Origin: Gerris lacustris
Taxonomy: Eukaryota > Arthropoda > Insecta > Hemiptera > Gerridae
Reading direction: 5' to 3'
Length of the DNA stretch: 64,000 nt
Assembly (NCBI GenBank): GCA_951217055.1
Contig: OX578282.1
Coordinates: forward strand, 17,175,877 to 17,239,876
Positions 33,831 to 46,675 of the stretch are shown here, in pieces. Under the pieces are notes generated by a model. That model did not search any database and had not been told where the DNA came from. It saw only the letters and a program-made list of their open reading frames with translations. Position 1 is the first letter of the stretch. The number at the start of each line of letters is the position of its first letter. Made by a program: the position numbers and the translations under genes.

Positions 33831-34261
33831 TATCTGCCAATAAGTAGCAACTTCAACCTGTCCAAAGACCTACATCCTACATGCTATGTAACTATCAACA
33901 TCAGTTTACAAGCAGAAGTCATGGTAAAAGGATCTAGTAGTGATTGAGCTATAGTGATAGTGTACTAACATTTGCAACTAATTTGTCTACTCTACTGCAG
34001 AGCAGACCTCCCACAAAAATTCTAAACATTTTTGATTTTACTGCAACCACTAGTGCAGCATGAAGTTGCAACTTCAACCTGCCCTCAAACCTGCAGCATG
34101 ACAAGTTGACATCATGATTAGCAACCAAGTTCCAAGGTCTGTTCACGGTAAATAACCGAAAATCGGAAAAGCTATTTTCACAAAGGTTTTAATTACGAAA
34201 ATACAAGAAAATATGTTTGTTAAGGTGAAATTTAATATACTAGGCATCGCGTGGCTCTATC
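33831..34261. other. Short inverted and direct words, no gene
   Basis: GCAACTTCAACCTGCC occurs at about 34068 and a close form at about 33846. No boundary was defined. Confidence 0.45.
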
Positions 34262-34909
34262 ATTGAAGCGAGCGAATAGTAATAAATATGTATTGAATAT
34301 TGAAAAAAAAGATTATTGTGAATCATGATGAGTTGATAGATAATGGGTCTGGTAGTAGTGCAGCGGCTAGTAGTAGGGGAACCACCCCGCATTCTTACTA
34401 TTCTACTAACCACACATCTCTATTTCAATATTTATAATTTGTATCTCTTTGCTACAAACAAACTACTGCATGTATCAAATTGAAATTTTGCATGCCTGTT
34501 TCAATTGTGCATCAGATGGTGTCTATGAAGTTTTATTAAAATCGTTACGTTAGAACGTAAGATATCGGTAAAAAGGTTGTTTTCTCTATTTTAAACGTTT
34601 AGGCCCGCTTTAATAGTTTTAGCGATCTTTATTAATTCATAGCGGTGTCGCTGTTGGTTTTACTAAAAAATGTTATTTGAAAAAAATGTTCGTCTCATCG
34701 AATAGATGATGATAGAATCTTTTCCCGTCCTGAAATTCCAATTTAATTTTTGAACCTCTCGTTTACGCGAGCGTTGCGCGCGAACTCTTGGACGGATCAC
34801 GCTGTCCAACGAACTTAGCCTGAGTATTAGTAAGAGGATCATGTATACCAAATTTCAACTAAATCGGTCAACTTTTACTCAAGTTATCGTCACACGCGTG
34901 AACGTTACT

Positions 34910-34969
<60 letters not shown>

Positions 34970-35017
34970 CGGAACATATTTCGTTGAATGTAGGAAGCTC
35001 GCTACGCTCGCTTCAAT
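34262..35017 (-). repeat. Repeat B element, 756 bp, ATTGAAGCGAGCG ends
   Basis: ATTGAAGCGAGCG at 34262-34274 is exactly inverted at 35005-35017. The right part carries the conserved B sequence: GATGAAATTTGGTAT-like, GTTCGTTGGACAGCGTGAT-like and CAGCGACACCGCTATG-like words on the minus strand, plus a (GACA)n tract. No target duplication or frame is seen. It looks like a non-autonomous DNA element of unknown type. Confidence 0.62.
34910..34968. repeat. (GACA)n microsatellite
   Basis: About 14 uninterrupted 4-bp units inside repeat B. Other B and C copies carry one to three units here, so this is an expansion of an existing seed. Confidence 0.97.
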
Positions 35018-37868
35018 CAATGACACAGGAATTCTGAAATTATTTAACCCTATTTAATTTTTAAACAAGTTTTGTTTGGAAGAAAAAAAACGATTATTCC
35101 AGAGTAAGACCGATTTTATTTAAATTGAATATATTTCGAATAAAAAAAAACAAAAGGTGAGAAGAGAGTTGGATAAAAAAAAGTTAAATAAATAAAGAAA
35201 AAAAAGAGAAGAAAATAGACCAATTTTTATCTTTCAAACCAAATGGCAGCCGAAAACAAATATAGTCTGGGCTTATAGATAAATAAAGACGGTATGGAAG
35301 AAAAATCCCAAAAGCTTGGCTCCTATCTTGGATTGCTTCACCCTCTGAGTAAAGCGAGATATTGACGCTAATAACAAAATAAACAAAATAACCCAGAGAA
35401 AAAGCTCTGGGAGTTTTCCACCTGAATAAGTCAACCCCTCAGTCTCAATACACACAACGCCCAGTCACTTCTCTTTTTTCTTGCTTCAAAATATCCGTCA
35501 AAACAAAAGAGGGGCTCTGAAATAACACCATATACCTTCAAAGAGTTGTCTTTCTCAGAACTCAAATTTTCTTCTTTTCCGTCAGCTGGAACAAGAGATT
35601 TTTTTTCGTAAAAGTAGAAAAGTTTGTTATAAGTTTCCTCTGATGTCTATTTACGAGTATACTTCATCCGAAAAAAAGGAGGAACCTTTGTAATTGAAAA
35701 GACTAAAAAGACAAAATTTTAAAAACCATATTTTTTTATTTAGCTAAAAGCCTTTTCTTACTTACTATATACTTTTAAAAATATTAATTGAATAAAGAAT
35801 ATTAACTAATGTATCTTTTGCTGGAGAGAACATAAGAAAAGAAAGAATCTTCGAAATTAACTAGTTTACTGTAAAACCATATTAATTGTAAACTATCAGA
35901 ATCGTTAGTGGGGAACATCAAAAAGAAAAGAAATACATATCAAAGCAGACTTAAGTCTCATAAATTTTAATCTAGCATTCGTCTCTGATATATTTATTAT
36001 AGATTGACCTCGCTAAATATATATATTATTATTGTAACTATTTCATCCATACCGACACACTTATTATATCTATGATGGCATTATAGAAGCCGAAAGGTGA
36101 TTTGTAAATACAAATTATTTAACGTGGTGAGAACATTTCTTTCAATCCCTCATACATATGCAATTTTAAATTTAAAAAAAAAAAACACTTTATTTCTTCA
36201 GTCATACCTTTTCAATGATGATGAATTAAAGGCCCAAACCAATCTATAACGTTTCTAAATTTTAAATTTAAAGTTATTACATACTTTGTGGTACACACAT
36301 GGATGAAGACTCTTTACACTAGTCTGGAAATCACAATTAATTTTTTATGCCACAAAATTTACCTGCTTCCATTCATCAGCACACTCGCACGGTCTTAACC
36401 AATTCAATCTATCGTGGAATAACTGCTGCTAGGATAGTATTTGTTCTTACTGCCAAAATGATTTGATCTCTTATCATTTTCATCATAACACCAGACTTCC
36501 TTGGTGCTTTTTTACGTAAGAACTCCCCTATATCCCTTTGTCTTAATAGCTATTTTAAACAAGGAACATATACAGAGTATAGTATATATTCCTTAGTCTA
36601 AACTACTATAAAGACAAAGGGATATTATTTAGTCCAATGTACCTTGGGACAAAAAATATCACACTTGTGTATATAAATGTGATTATATCCCTTATAGTCT
36701 AATTAACTATTAACACAAAGGAATATAACACATACGCTAATAAAACTGTAGAACTCATTGTACTACAGTTTTCTGTATAAGATTTAGTCTTAAACGTGAA
36801 ATTTCAATCTTCAGGAAGCTCAATGCCTTGGGGAGACAAACACACAAACCTTTGAGACTTTAGTAGGGCAGACTATTGTTTAGAACCAAGAGGGGTGCTA
36901 AAGTAAAGAAGTGCCACTCAAGAAAGGTTTGTAAAGATACAAACCTTGCATTTAATTTAAGAGTTGTGTTAATCTGTAACTCAATAACTATTGTTGTGGT
37001 TTAAATTATTAAAATTTAAAATCAATAAGAAAACAAACATAAGGGGAAGTTTTGAATTTGAAAGAAGATTCTACCTAGCTTAAGAGTTTGTGGTTTGATT
37101 TTTTGGAGAGTCCTCACAACGATCGTTTAAGTATAAGAAAGTATTTCAATAAAACAATATTGAATTATTAAAAAAAAAACTGTGTAGAATCCTAAACATA
37201 CATAATTTGTTTCTTTATTCGCAGTTAATATAAAAAATAGAAAACAAAAATGACTGTGAAAACATCAATTTCAGTGATAAGAAATAAATATTGAATCGAG
37301 AGCAAAATAATTTGGGAAAAAAAAGGTTCGGGGTAAACGAACCTCAAACGAGTGAAAAGGCAAGTTGGAAAACACTGCATAGTCAGGATTCGGGGTTGTC
37401 AAGTTGAATATTTTCGCTTTTACAAGTCTGGCAGAGAGAGAGGATCTCTTGTCAACTTTGGCAAGTTCCAGGAGTCGGGATTGGAACGGATGTGGGTTGC
37501 ATAGTAAAACAATTTAACTTGTGTCGACCAATGTCATGACTCGTGGTGGTAGAGATACATTCGCTTAACATATCAGTCCCACCAGACATAGAGACATCTC
37601 TCAATCGCAGTAATAACGTTCAGTTGAAAAGCAAATATCAGTAAAGCTTGAATTATCAATAACAAGACAGGGAATAATCAACGTTCAAACATCAAAAGAA
37701 TAAATTATTCCTCTTAATAAGAGATAAGAATTTAAAGACTGAAAATAAAATATAGTTGAAGTTATTACCGTTTATATTACTTCAACATAAACACATCTTT
37801 AGATAATTACTTGGCAGGGAATTGGCTTTATTCATCTACTCGATGTGATCGTCAAGGTGAAACATGCC
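35018..37868. other. AT-rich intergenic sequence
   Basis: Apart from the degraded family-1 stretch at 36505-36740, nothing is recognised. Confidence 0.55.
36505..36740. mobile_element. Degraded family-1-like stretch
   Basis: Repeats the family's internal line twice in opposite directions (TTAATAGCTATTTTAAACAAGG; AAAGGGATATTATTTAGTCC with AATGTACCTTGGGAC) but lacks the terminal motif. Probably one or two decayed copies. Confidence 0.4.
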
Positions 37869-38541
37869 TTAAGGTAAGTTTTCCAAGACGCGACTCCAGC
37901 GATAGACGCTGTGCGATAGTCGCTGAGCGATCGACGCTCGGCGATAATCGCTGGCACAAAATTATAATAGGTGTTTTCCTACACGCGTCTCCAGCGACTA
38001 TTGCAACACTTATCAGTAGGTAACTAACTTGCAGTAGATGCGAACTGCACGGTAGTTTTTATAATTCTGCTGAATTCATATCGAATAAAGGCAAGTAAAA
38101 TATATTTTTAAATGAAACAAGTAATGTTCTGTTATTTTGCCCTATTTGAGTAATTTAATAATTAATATATTTATATTATATTACATTATATTATATCAAT
38201 TAAATTTAACTATATTTTATTACATAATATTATATTAATTAAATTTAATTATGTTATATTACATTATATTATATATCAAATAAATTAAATTATATTTTTG
38301 TTTGACCGCCACAGGCTGGTTTCCCCAGCACTGCATTGCTAGGATCGCCAGCGACTGCGATTATGACTGCTCCTGGAGCAGACGGCTGCAATCGCTCAGC
38401 GATCGACGCTAGCGTCTCTAGCGATTATAGCTAGAGACGCTTGCCTAGGAAAACACTTACATGTAAACTCAGAAGAGGAGTCCTCAGCGATAGTCGCTCA
38501 GCGACTATCGCTGGAGTCGCGTCTTGGAAAACTTACCTTTA
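37869..38541. mobile_element. Foldback MITE with AGGTAAGTTTTCC ends and a nested relative
   Basis: The body is 37872-38538, beginning AGGTAAGTTTTCCAAG with an exact inverse at the right. The inverted match runs about 34 bp. TTA lies on both sides, a 3-bp duplication like those of PIF/Harbinger; that assignment is inference. The arms carry repeated GCGATAGTCGCT and AGCGACTATCGC palindromes. A second, diverged pair of related ends (GGTGTTTTCCTACACG at about 37970 and its inverse at about 38445-38460) lies inside, so one member sits within another. The centre (38090-38300) is AT-rich degenerate tandem sequence. Confidence 0.75.
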
Positions 38542-39900
38542 CTTCTCAGGGATTGCAATCATAATTAGCCGTAGCGGGTAAAACAAGAAGGTATCGAGTA
38601 ATATAGGTATTGAGCTGAGCGAAGCGAAGCTCTTATACTAACTAAACTTTGCATTTGGTTGGACACATACTCCTCCTGAACGGTTGAAGCAACCCGCACA
38701 AAATTCAGCAGGGTCATAGAGACCAACCACAGGAAGGTATACATCTGAAATGGTCCAAATTGGTACAGAGGGGTACAGGGTACGGGGTACAAAAGTTAAA
38801 ATAGTATATGCCCTTTATGATGCATGTCGTTGGTAAGGTCTTTAAGAGTACAGTTATTGTTGTTATGTTCACATTTGTCATATTTTCATTTAAGATGGGG
38901 ATAAAATAGAAAAACATGAAAAAAAAACAACTTTTTAATTAAAAATTAGAAATGTTACTATTTTTGATCCGATTTCAGCAGTTTATAAATAAAAATGTTT
39001 ATTGTTTAAGATTAAAATACAGACTCAGCTCAATATTTCAAGCAGACAACTGCATTGCACACCTAGTTTTTAGAAGAATCAATAGGACATATAATAGAGA
39101 AGGTAACGTTGATTTTATCCAAGTTCGTTATTTCAAAACAAAACGGTCTTTCACCAACCATGAGAAAGCATTATGAGAGTTGTTGTACCATGTAATTGAG
39201 ACCCCATAAGAAATAAGTGGTATGTAATTTAAGATGCACAATTACTTTGAATGTGTTAAGATAGAGAAGGGAGTTTGCAGTATGCAGTAACAATAAAAGA
39301 TAAGTGCAGTGTGTGAAATGAACATTATAAAGTTTTCAGTTGCAAAGAGAATTGAAGCTTTATTTTATGCAAAATACAAGTTTATAAGGATGTGTGGTTT
39401 AAGATGTGGTCGTATAAAGAGGGGTTTAAATTTTGTCTCTATGATATGATTATATATTCAAGTAGAAAGAGCGTTAAACTTAGTCTCTGTTTAGGTACAA
39501 GCAAACCTTTTTCTGTATAAATCTATATTAAGAATTATACAAGACGGATAAAGGAGGAGATAAATGAATTAGTAAAGCCACAGACATTGTAAGAGTATTT
39601 TATTTTGCTAACTCCTCAAGTAAATACGGCTAATGACTGTCTAATAATGACTCAACTAAGTACATTTTGAAAAGCTCCAGTTTAATAGATTTCAATTAAA
39701 AGCCATCACTTAAGAGAGAAGATAAAATAGAAAATAATATAATTAAAAAGCATGAAATTTAATAATGATTGGGGTTTTAAAAAAAGGCGAGGCGTTTCTC
39801 TACAAAGATTTCAATGACTTATAAATATAACAATATAAGTAGAAACTATGAAAGTAAGAGAATACAAATATATATTCTGAGAAAGCTGTGCAGTAGAAAT
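38542..39900. other. Non-coding intergenic sequence
   Basis: GAGCTGAGCGAAGCGAAGCTC at about 38612 is a short quasi-palindrome like those in repeats B and D. Short frames are not called. Confidence 0.5.
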
Positions 39901-40153
39901 AAAATGTCGGCACTTCTTTAGATTGTCACTCTCCTTATAGAAAAAACAAAGGGAAGTAACAATCCAAAGAAGGTGTATGGAATGTTCTTCTTCAGACTGT
40001 TACTCCCCTTATAAAAACAGGAGAGTTATATTTCTTAGTGCCAAAGTAAATTGGATTAAACACCCCTTTGTGTTAATAGTTATTTAGTCAGTAATTTATA
40101 TTCTAAAAAAAAACCATAGGGGAGTAACAATCTAAAAAAAGTACCAAAATATC
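39901..40153 (+). mobile_element. Family-1 MITE, 237-bp form
   Basis: The body is 39909-40145, with the same arrangement as 33587-33822. AAAATGTC and AAAATATC flank it (7 of 8 match). The interior shares the conserved line with GAACATTCC-like and CCAAAGTA-containing segments seen in the other copies. Confidence 0.85.
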
Positions 40154-40657
40154 ATTATTACACACCTGTGGTCACGCTCAGTTACAATGTAAGACTTAAA
40201 ACTAAAACAACCCAAGATTTAGCTTTAGGTCCTTACAGGATATAGGGATCAGCTTCTTTAAAAACTCACTCGATATGGTAAGGATAGTGCCTTTCTGTGA
40301 TCCAAACTATAAATATTTAAATATTAACTGTTTTTTTTTTTTTTTTAGGTAAATGCGATACAACTCGACTTTAGCGCCCTCTGCTCAGGTTGTATAGAAA
40401 CAATTGTTAACCAAAAAGGTGGCAGCCATGGGTTCATCATTTGTTGATCAAATGATAATTAGAAGACACGTTGATGATCTGTTGCATTATCCATATCCTA
40501 TTGAGTGATTTTTTTTTTGTCTTCTGGGGGTTATAGCGTCATTGTGGATGTGTATTCCCACGTTTTGCGCCCTAAGTTGAGGGCATCTTTACATCTTGAT
40601 CTAATGAATGAAACGTCGGAACATGCGTCAACTACTCCATGATGACATCCACTGAAG
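40154..40657. other. Non-coding intergenic sequence
   Basis: Nothing recognised beyond a T-run at about 40330. Confidence 0.55.
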
Positions 40658-41406
40658 CCCTGTTTACACGGTGCACGTTAGTAGTAGTAGTAGTCTAGTA
40701 CTTCCTACTAGAACGGGTAGGACGAACCACTTGTTCGAACCTTGCAATTAGGCCATTTTTACGCCCGTGGTGGAGAGTTCCAGCTACTTCACACATCATA
40801 CATTTGTACATTGTACCGCCGAAGCGAGTATGGTGTGGTCATTAGTAAGTTATATAAGCGTGCGTCAAAGCGTGGGTGCACGGTAGAAGTTCGCTTCCGA
40901 GAGAACTATCATGTCAGACTACGTCATAGAACTACGCGGTGTTCAGTTTACACGGTGAGATTTAACATAAGTCAAAACTTATTGCCTTGTATTGAAAGTT
41001 ATATCCTTATCCTACATTTCTGACTTGGATACAGAAACACAGCATTAAATATATTAAAATACATACACAGCAAATGGACTATTTATATTGTCGAAAACAA
41101 CAAAATCTGATATCAATTATGATGAAGCAAGCTATTATATTTCTAATCGCTATCTTTAGATTTGTTATCATTGTGGCATAAAAGTATAAACAAACAATAA
41201 GCCAATCAGCATCTAATATCTAGCGGGGTAGTTTCTAATCCACAGCGTGAGAACTCTGACTGCTGTTATTGAACACTTAACTAGTCAGACGAGATAGTGT
41301 GATGTTTGATAGTTATTTCGCGACGGAATCTATCACGTAGTCTACACGGTGATAGTTAATGCGACAGTTGCTATCATGACTGCAACTATCAACGTATAAA
41401 CCTGGA
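40658..41406. mobile_element. Possible DNA transposon, CCCTGTTTACACGGTG ends
   Basis: The left end CCCTGTTTACACGGTG resembles the reverse of the right end (CAACGTATAAACCTGG) at 12 of 16 positions. TTTACACGGTGAGA and CTACACGGTGATAG recur inside. Too diverged to define a duplication. The inner open frame has no recognised domain. Confidence 0.4.
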
Positions 41407-42612
41407 TTATCAGTAAGTTACGCACTAAATATCTTAAGTTAAGCTATTGAGGTTTGTCAAATTAAATTATTTATAATCTTTAAAGTATTTTACACGATGA
41501 GGACGTTCTATATAACTTACGTCGAAACAGCTAATAAAGAATAAGCATAATACAACTTTAAAACAGAGTAAACTGCTTTAAATGATCAAATATAAAATCA
41601 GACCAAAAAGAAATGAAATTAATAAGTTTATTCTTCTCACTGCATCATGCAGTGAAACGAAAGCGCCCAGCAAGAAAGGTAACATTAACATCACATGATT
41701 TTAAAAAAGGAATAAATATTTAAAATATTAACATCTTTATAAAACTGAAAGTAGTTTTGTTTCTTTAGATAAAACAAACATGTTTTTACAAACAAAACAA
41801 AAAACTTTATAGAATTATACTTTCTACCGAAAGTAGACGCATACGTAGCCTTAACTTATACCTATTTCTTTGTGGTTTTGGGTACTAATGGTAATAATTT
41901 AAAGTTGAAAGCCTGCTTTGTTATAAAATGCAACTTTTTGGAGTGATCTTTATTCCTAATAATATATATCTTACTCAAAGATCTACATTCAAAAGTACTT
42001 AAAACTTTCAAAACTCCGGTTCAACATTCATACGGTAAAATACATATTTTAACATTTCTCAGTTTTTAGCAAAAACTTTACATCTAAGAGTATAATATCT
42101 GTATATATCTTACAAAAAATAAAATATCATACGAAAGTATAAATAGATTTTCATAAAACGAACATATACATTAGTAAAACACACCTTCCATGTAGGTATA
42201 TAGTTTAAAACTCAGAAAACTCAAAAATTATAATTCATAAAAAAACCCTTTTCTCAATAATTCTTCATACACCTCTTTGAAAAGGTGAAGATACCTTTCA
42301 TACAACATTTTCCATGTATAATATCCCATCTTTTAAAACTTGAATAAGGAGTTACGAAGAAGAAAATTTTACAGCTTTTAAGTGCGCAATATAGAAAGGA
42401 AAGGGGTTGTTGCTTCTCTTTACTCAACTTCCAAAAATTATTTATCGCGAAGAAGGAAGGTTAGAAAGGTTACCTTTTTACAAGACCGGAAATAAATTTT
42501 TATGTTTTAAAGAAGTTGCTGAAAATGCAAAAGAGTCCGGAAATAAGTTTTATTTTTGATAAATGTTACAAGTTTTAAGACACTTTTAATTAGATTTTTG
42601 GACAAGTTATAA

Positions 42613-42650
<38 letters not shown>

Positions 42651-42845
42651 GACAACTCTCAAAGAAATTCACTATAAATTTTTAAATAAGCTTCATCAAA
42701 CAATTTGATATTTAAAACTAAATAACAAAATAAATAAATTCAAACACAACCTGAACAAAGTTTGCTTATTTATTGAAATTTAATATTATTCGCATTTTAA
42801 CGCCTTAATTCCGTAATAATAAAATGTATAGAAAATTTAAAAATA
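41407..42845. other. AT-rich intergenic sequence
   Basis: A-run of about 30 at 42617-42645. Nothing else. Confidence 0.55.
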
Positions 42846-43357
42846 GTCTGTCAATCAGTGTGGCACATAACTTCCTCGCGTCATATCACGTATACTTTAA
42901 TCATTTTATGCTTAATCAATCCACCATTGTCTAAATCATTAAATGTTTCCTGCTTCTTATAAATCTTTCAAAATTGGTTTGATTTTTACATTAATAAAAG
43001 TACCGATTTAGCACTATATATTAAGCGGAGACAGTTAAAATTAATCTGTTGCTATCTGCGGTCTACTTTCGACAAACCATCCAAATATTATAAAAATCAG
43101 GTAAGTACTTATCTAGATACAGGAGTAAATGAATGTATGTTTGTGCGCATGTTGAAGAGAAACAAATAAGCGCAGAAGGTTGAAACTTATAAGGGACCAA
43201 CAATGGGCCGGTTATGGCCTTTCAACCAAATGCCATTAAAATCGGACGAGTAGTTTTTAAGATATGTTGGTTCAAAAAATTGAGCAACAGACAGACAGAT
43301 TGGAGACATCAAATTTTTGTCGCTCTTCAGAACGATCACGTTTCCGATACCATTGGT
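42846..43357 (+). repeat. Repeat C copy, about 510 bp
   Basis: From AGTCTGTCAATCAGTGTGGC to a decayed hairpin (CCGATACCATTGGTAAG). Collinear with 24484-25068 in reverse; shared words include TTCGACAAACCATCC and GAAGGTTGAAACTTAT. Confidence 0.7.
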
Positions 43358-44683
43358 AAGTACTTTTGATTTAATATATACCAGCCTTATTGCGTATTGC
43401 AAACTAAAATATCATGGATGTCACGGTTATTAGCGCTTTTAAAAATGGCGATACACAAGTTTTAAACTGACCTTAACTAAAGATAGATTTACAGACATAA
43501 GTATTACACGGGATGATAAGGATGAGCTGCGGATTATTCTTAGATATTATTTTATCAAAGGTAATTAATAAGACATTTCTTTACGAACAATAATAAAATG
43601 TATTATTTAAATAATTGAAACGTGGTTCCAATAAGCATCAATAGTTTGAAGCCAATATTTCGCTCTTTAAAAGTTATACTTTAATTTGGATCTAGAATCA
43701 TAATTAATAACGTAAATATTGTTTAGCGTTCATTTTTTTTTATTAACAAACAGGGCAAGTAATAAATAAAAATACACCATCAGCCACAGAGGAGTAATAT
43801 GGAGATGAAACCAAAAGGGTGTAGATAGTAGAGAACATGGTCGGGTCGTATAATAAAATATGAAATCACTAAAATGCAGTACACTGCCGAGGCCTTTAGT
43901 TTTATCCTGTGAGAGGACCTTTAGGAAAAATCGTACCTCTAGGGGAACGTAATGGTCCCTTTAGACTGACATTATCGATTACAACATATTTCTCTTACAA
44001 GAGCCTCAGTGTACGTATAACCACATATTCCTTCGTTTAATATAATATTGTACAAATATATGACAATCCGTGAGCACTTTATAACCCAAAGTTCCCTTAA
44101 TCCTAATCGGAAATTATTAAGATTTATATTCACACGCAAAACGCCCTTGGCATTGCGCTTTTACTCCCACCCCACACAAGCGAAGCCACTAAACAGGAAG
44201 GGATCAAACGTCGGAATCGAGAAGCCAAATTATGCTTGAGGGAGGTGATAAACGACGGCTCTGTTTGACTTATGGCCCTTTGCGCGACGTGTCGGTAGGA
44301 GAGGGGAACCCTTTCCCTTGCCTCCCGACCGACACCGCGGTAAATCTCGGAAAGCAGCGATGTCGCCTCTATGTCCCGCTGGTATATTACAGCCACAACA
44401 TGATAAACATGCAACCGGCTCTCTCAGCATCCTTTATACTTGTGATTTACTCACTGTTGGTCTTACCCGCAACAACTATGAGAACATCGAGTAATCTCAG
44501 TAAGATCACCTTTGTCTTCTACAAAATGGAAACAAAACTGTTTCTCCTGTGGTTTTAGTGATAAACCACTTTATTCGAGCAATATTAGAGTCGAGAGGAC
44601 AGATTATACAAGCGTACTACTTCATACGCAACATTCACTCAGTGAATGGTTTATCAGCCATTGTTGAGAGTTAATGTTATCTT
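43358..44683. other. Non-coding, with a GC-richer patch at 44130-44420
   Basis: Two overlapping opposite frames (44130-44414 minus, 94 aa; 44232-44558 plus, 108 aa) cover the patch, with a hairpin GTGTCGGT/ACCGACAC at about 44287-44336. Neither product is recognised. Overlap on both strands suggests composition rather than coding. Confidence 0.4.
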
Positions 44684-44923
44684 AAAGGGGTCCATACACG
44701 GTGCGATTTTTTGTACAACCAAGTTGAACAGCCAGCCCCATACACAGTGCAATTTGTTGTACAACCCAGTTGAACAGCCTGCCCGGTGCGATTTGTTGTA
44801 CACGGGCGATTTATTTTACAACCTGGTTGGAAAACTTCTTCATAATAAACTAAACATGTTCATAAACAAATATTATGAAGTTGTTGATTGTACAACAAAT
44901 TGCACCGTGTATTGGAGCCTTTT
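44684..44923. mobile_element. MITE with TACACGGTGC ends and tandem subterminal units
   Basis: The left end AAAGGGGTCCATACACGGTG matches the reverse of the right end (CACCGTGTATTGGAGCC) with small changes, and the match continues through the ATTTGTTGTACAA region. Behind the left end the unit (GTGC, ATTTGTTGTACAA, CCAGTTGAACAGCC) is repeated two to three times (44698-44810). No target duplication was established. Confidence 0.65.
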
Positions 44924-46069
44924 GTAAGACAACTCGGTTCACATTCCCAGTAGCAATCACACCTATAGTTAGATCACATCAATACAGTAGACGCATGTAA
45001 GCTGATGCAGAAGTTAAGCTATACTTAATTTCTCTTCAAAATTGAACTGTGGAATTTCTAGAAACAGTATTGAAATACCGTCTCTCCACAATATCTTACT
45101 GGTGAAGATTATGTAGAGAGAATAGTCTTTCCCATTACAATTGGTAGCACGTATACAGAGACGAATTAAAAACAGCTTAGCTATGGCACACAGTTTAAAG
45201 CTCGTAGATTCAAAAGAACGCATCGAGGTGTCACCTTTATGTATATATAAAAAGTAATGGTTCACATCACTGGCAGCTTGTTTATAGGACCCAATTTAAA
45301 ATTGTCAACATCCGAAAAAGATGCTAATACTACAGTGAAACAAATAAATAAATAAATATATACACATACCATTTTTTCTAACCTACTTGTAAGCTTTAGG
45401 ATAACTACTTAGTCTCTTTTGCCCCTCTTGTAACAGCATCAAAAGAAAACCTTTCTAATAAAAAAATAAAAAACAGGAGAAGGTTAAGGGTTTTTAGATC
45501 TCATCTCGTAATGGTATTGTTTGAAAACCTTATCAACCAATAGAATAACCATTAGCTATATAGGTTTCTTAATCTCTTTTGGGGCTCCTCTTTTAAATAT
45601 ATAGAAGGCAATATTTTCTAACATTAATATTAACAGAAACAAGCTGCCTAATGGCAACTTGTTTCTTTCATTGGTTCTGCCAAGTGCTAACTTAGCACTT
45701 AAAAAAAAATTAAAATTTCTTTATTGATGTAGACATTATACAGATAAAGTTACAGAGCAAACCCATAACCAAACAGAATTAGTTTTTTTCTTGGGGCAAT
45801 GACAATAATAAGTATAATTACATTGCTTACTACTTGATAACAATAAATAAATTAAAAAAAGGGAAAACAGTCTCAACAAAAACCCTTTTACTTAGCACTT
45901 GGTTCCTTTTGCATCCTCCGATGAATATGACGTAGACAATTTTATCAATTCTATCATTCGTTTCTTCACGGTTAAGTCTATAAATCGATCATTAATTTAA
46001 CTAAAACAACAACAATTACTAGTCAAAAAAATAACTAAATCAAACAATGTTTTTCAAGATACTGAAGGG
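44924..46069. other. AT-rich intergenic sequence
   Basis: TTAGTCTCTTTTGCCCCTC and TTAATCTCTTTTGGGGCTCC (about 45410 and 45570), and TTAGCACTT words, are short repeats without boundaries. Confidence 0.5.
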
Positions 46070-46675
46070 AATAGTTATTTATGCACCTAGGGAGTAAAGT
46101 AAGCCATTATTCCCAGAACGAAAAAGTTGGTTCTTGAGACGAAGCCGAAAGAACCATGGTCCCTAAATCCCGAGGCGCCGCCGAGGGAATAACTCTAATT
46201 AGCTCCCAAGGCGCAGCCGAGGGAGATAATTATCGCGAGGGGAATAATGGCACTTTACTCACGAGGTACATACAATATTTTATCTCCAATAGGAAGAAAA
46301 TACACATTTTCGTCCATTGCACAGTTTTTATTTATTATTTTAATAAATAACAACAATTTTAAGCACTTTTAATAGCAGATATAAGAGATTCAATATTAAA
46401 AACAAATAAGAATTGGGATTAAACTCAAATAGAAGGTTATTTAGATGCAGGTTACAAACAAAGATAAACATGGTCAAAAAAGCGCAGTGCCGCCAACCTG
46501 ATTTCAACATCTTCATTACATTAACCATTCATTTTCTACTATTTATAAAATAATTAAGTTGCAATCTTTACTTTTTCTCTCTACTTTTTGAGTTCAGGGA
46601 TGAAAAGACCTGTTTTAGTCCCTCTAAACTAATACAAAATCATATCTTTTTCCCCCTACTGGAGATAAAATATAT
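46070..46675 (+). repeat. Repeat D, copy 2
   Basis: Second copy of 14877-15580, with a shorter right part. The GC-rich words read CCCGAGGCGCCGCCGAGGG and CCCAAGGCGCAGCCGAGGG. TTATCTCCAATAGGAAG and CTACTGGAGATAAA bound the inner inverted-repeat part. Confidence 0.75.

Noticed and set aside
44232..44558. 108-aa plus-strand frame and its 94-aa minus-strand partner
   Set aside because: They overlap in a GC-richer patch on opposite strands, have no recognisable domain or splice context, and are probably compositional.
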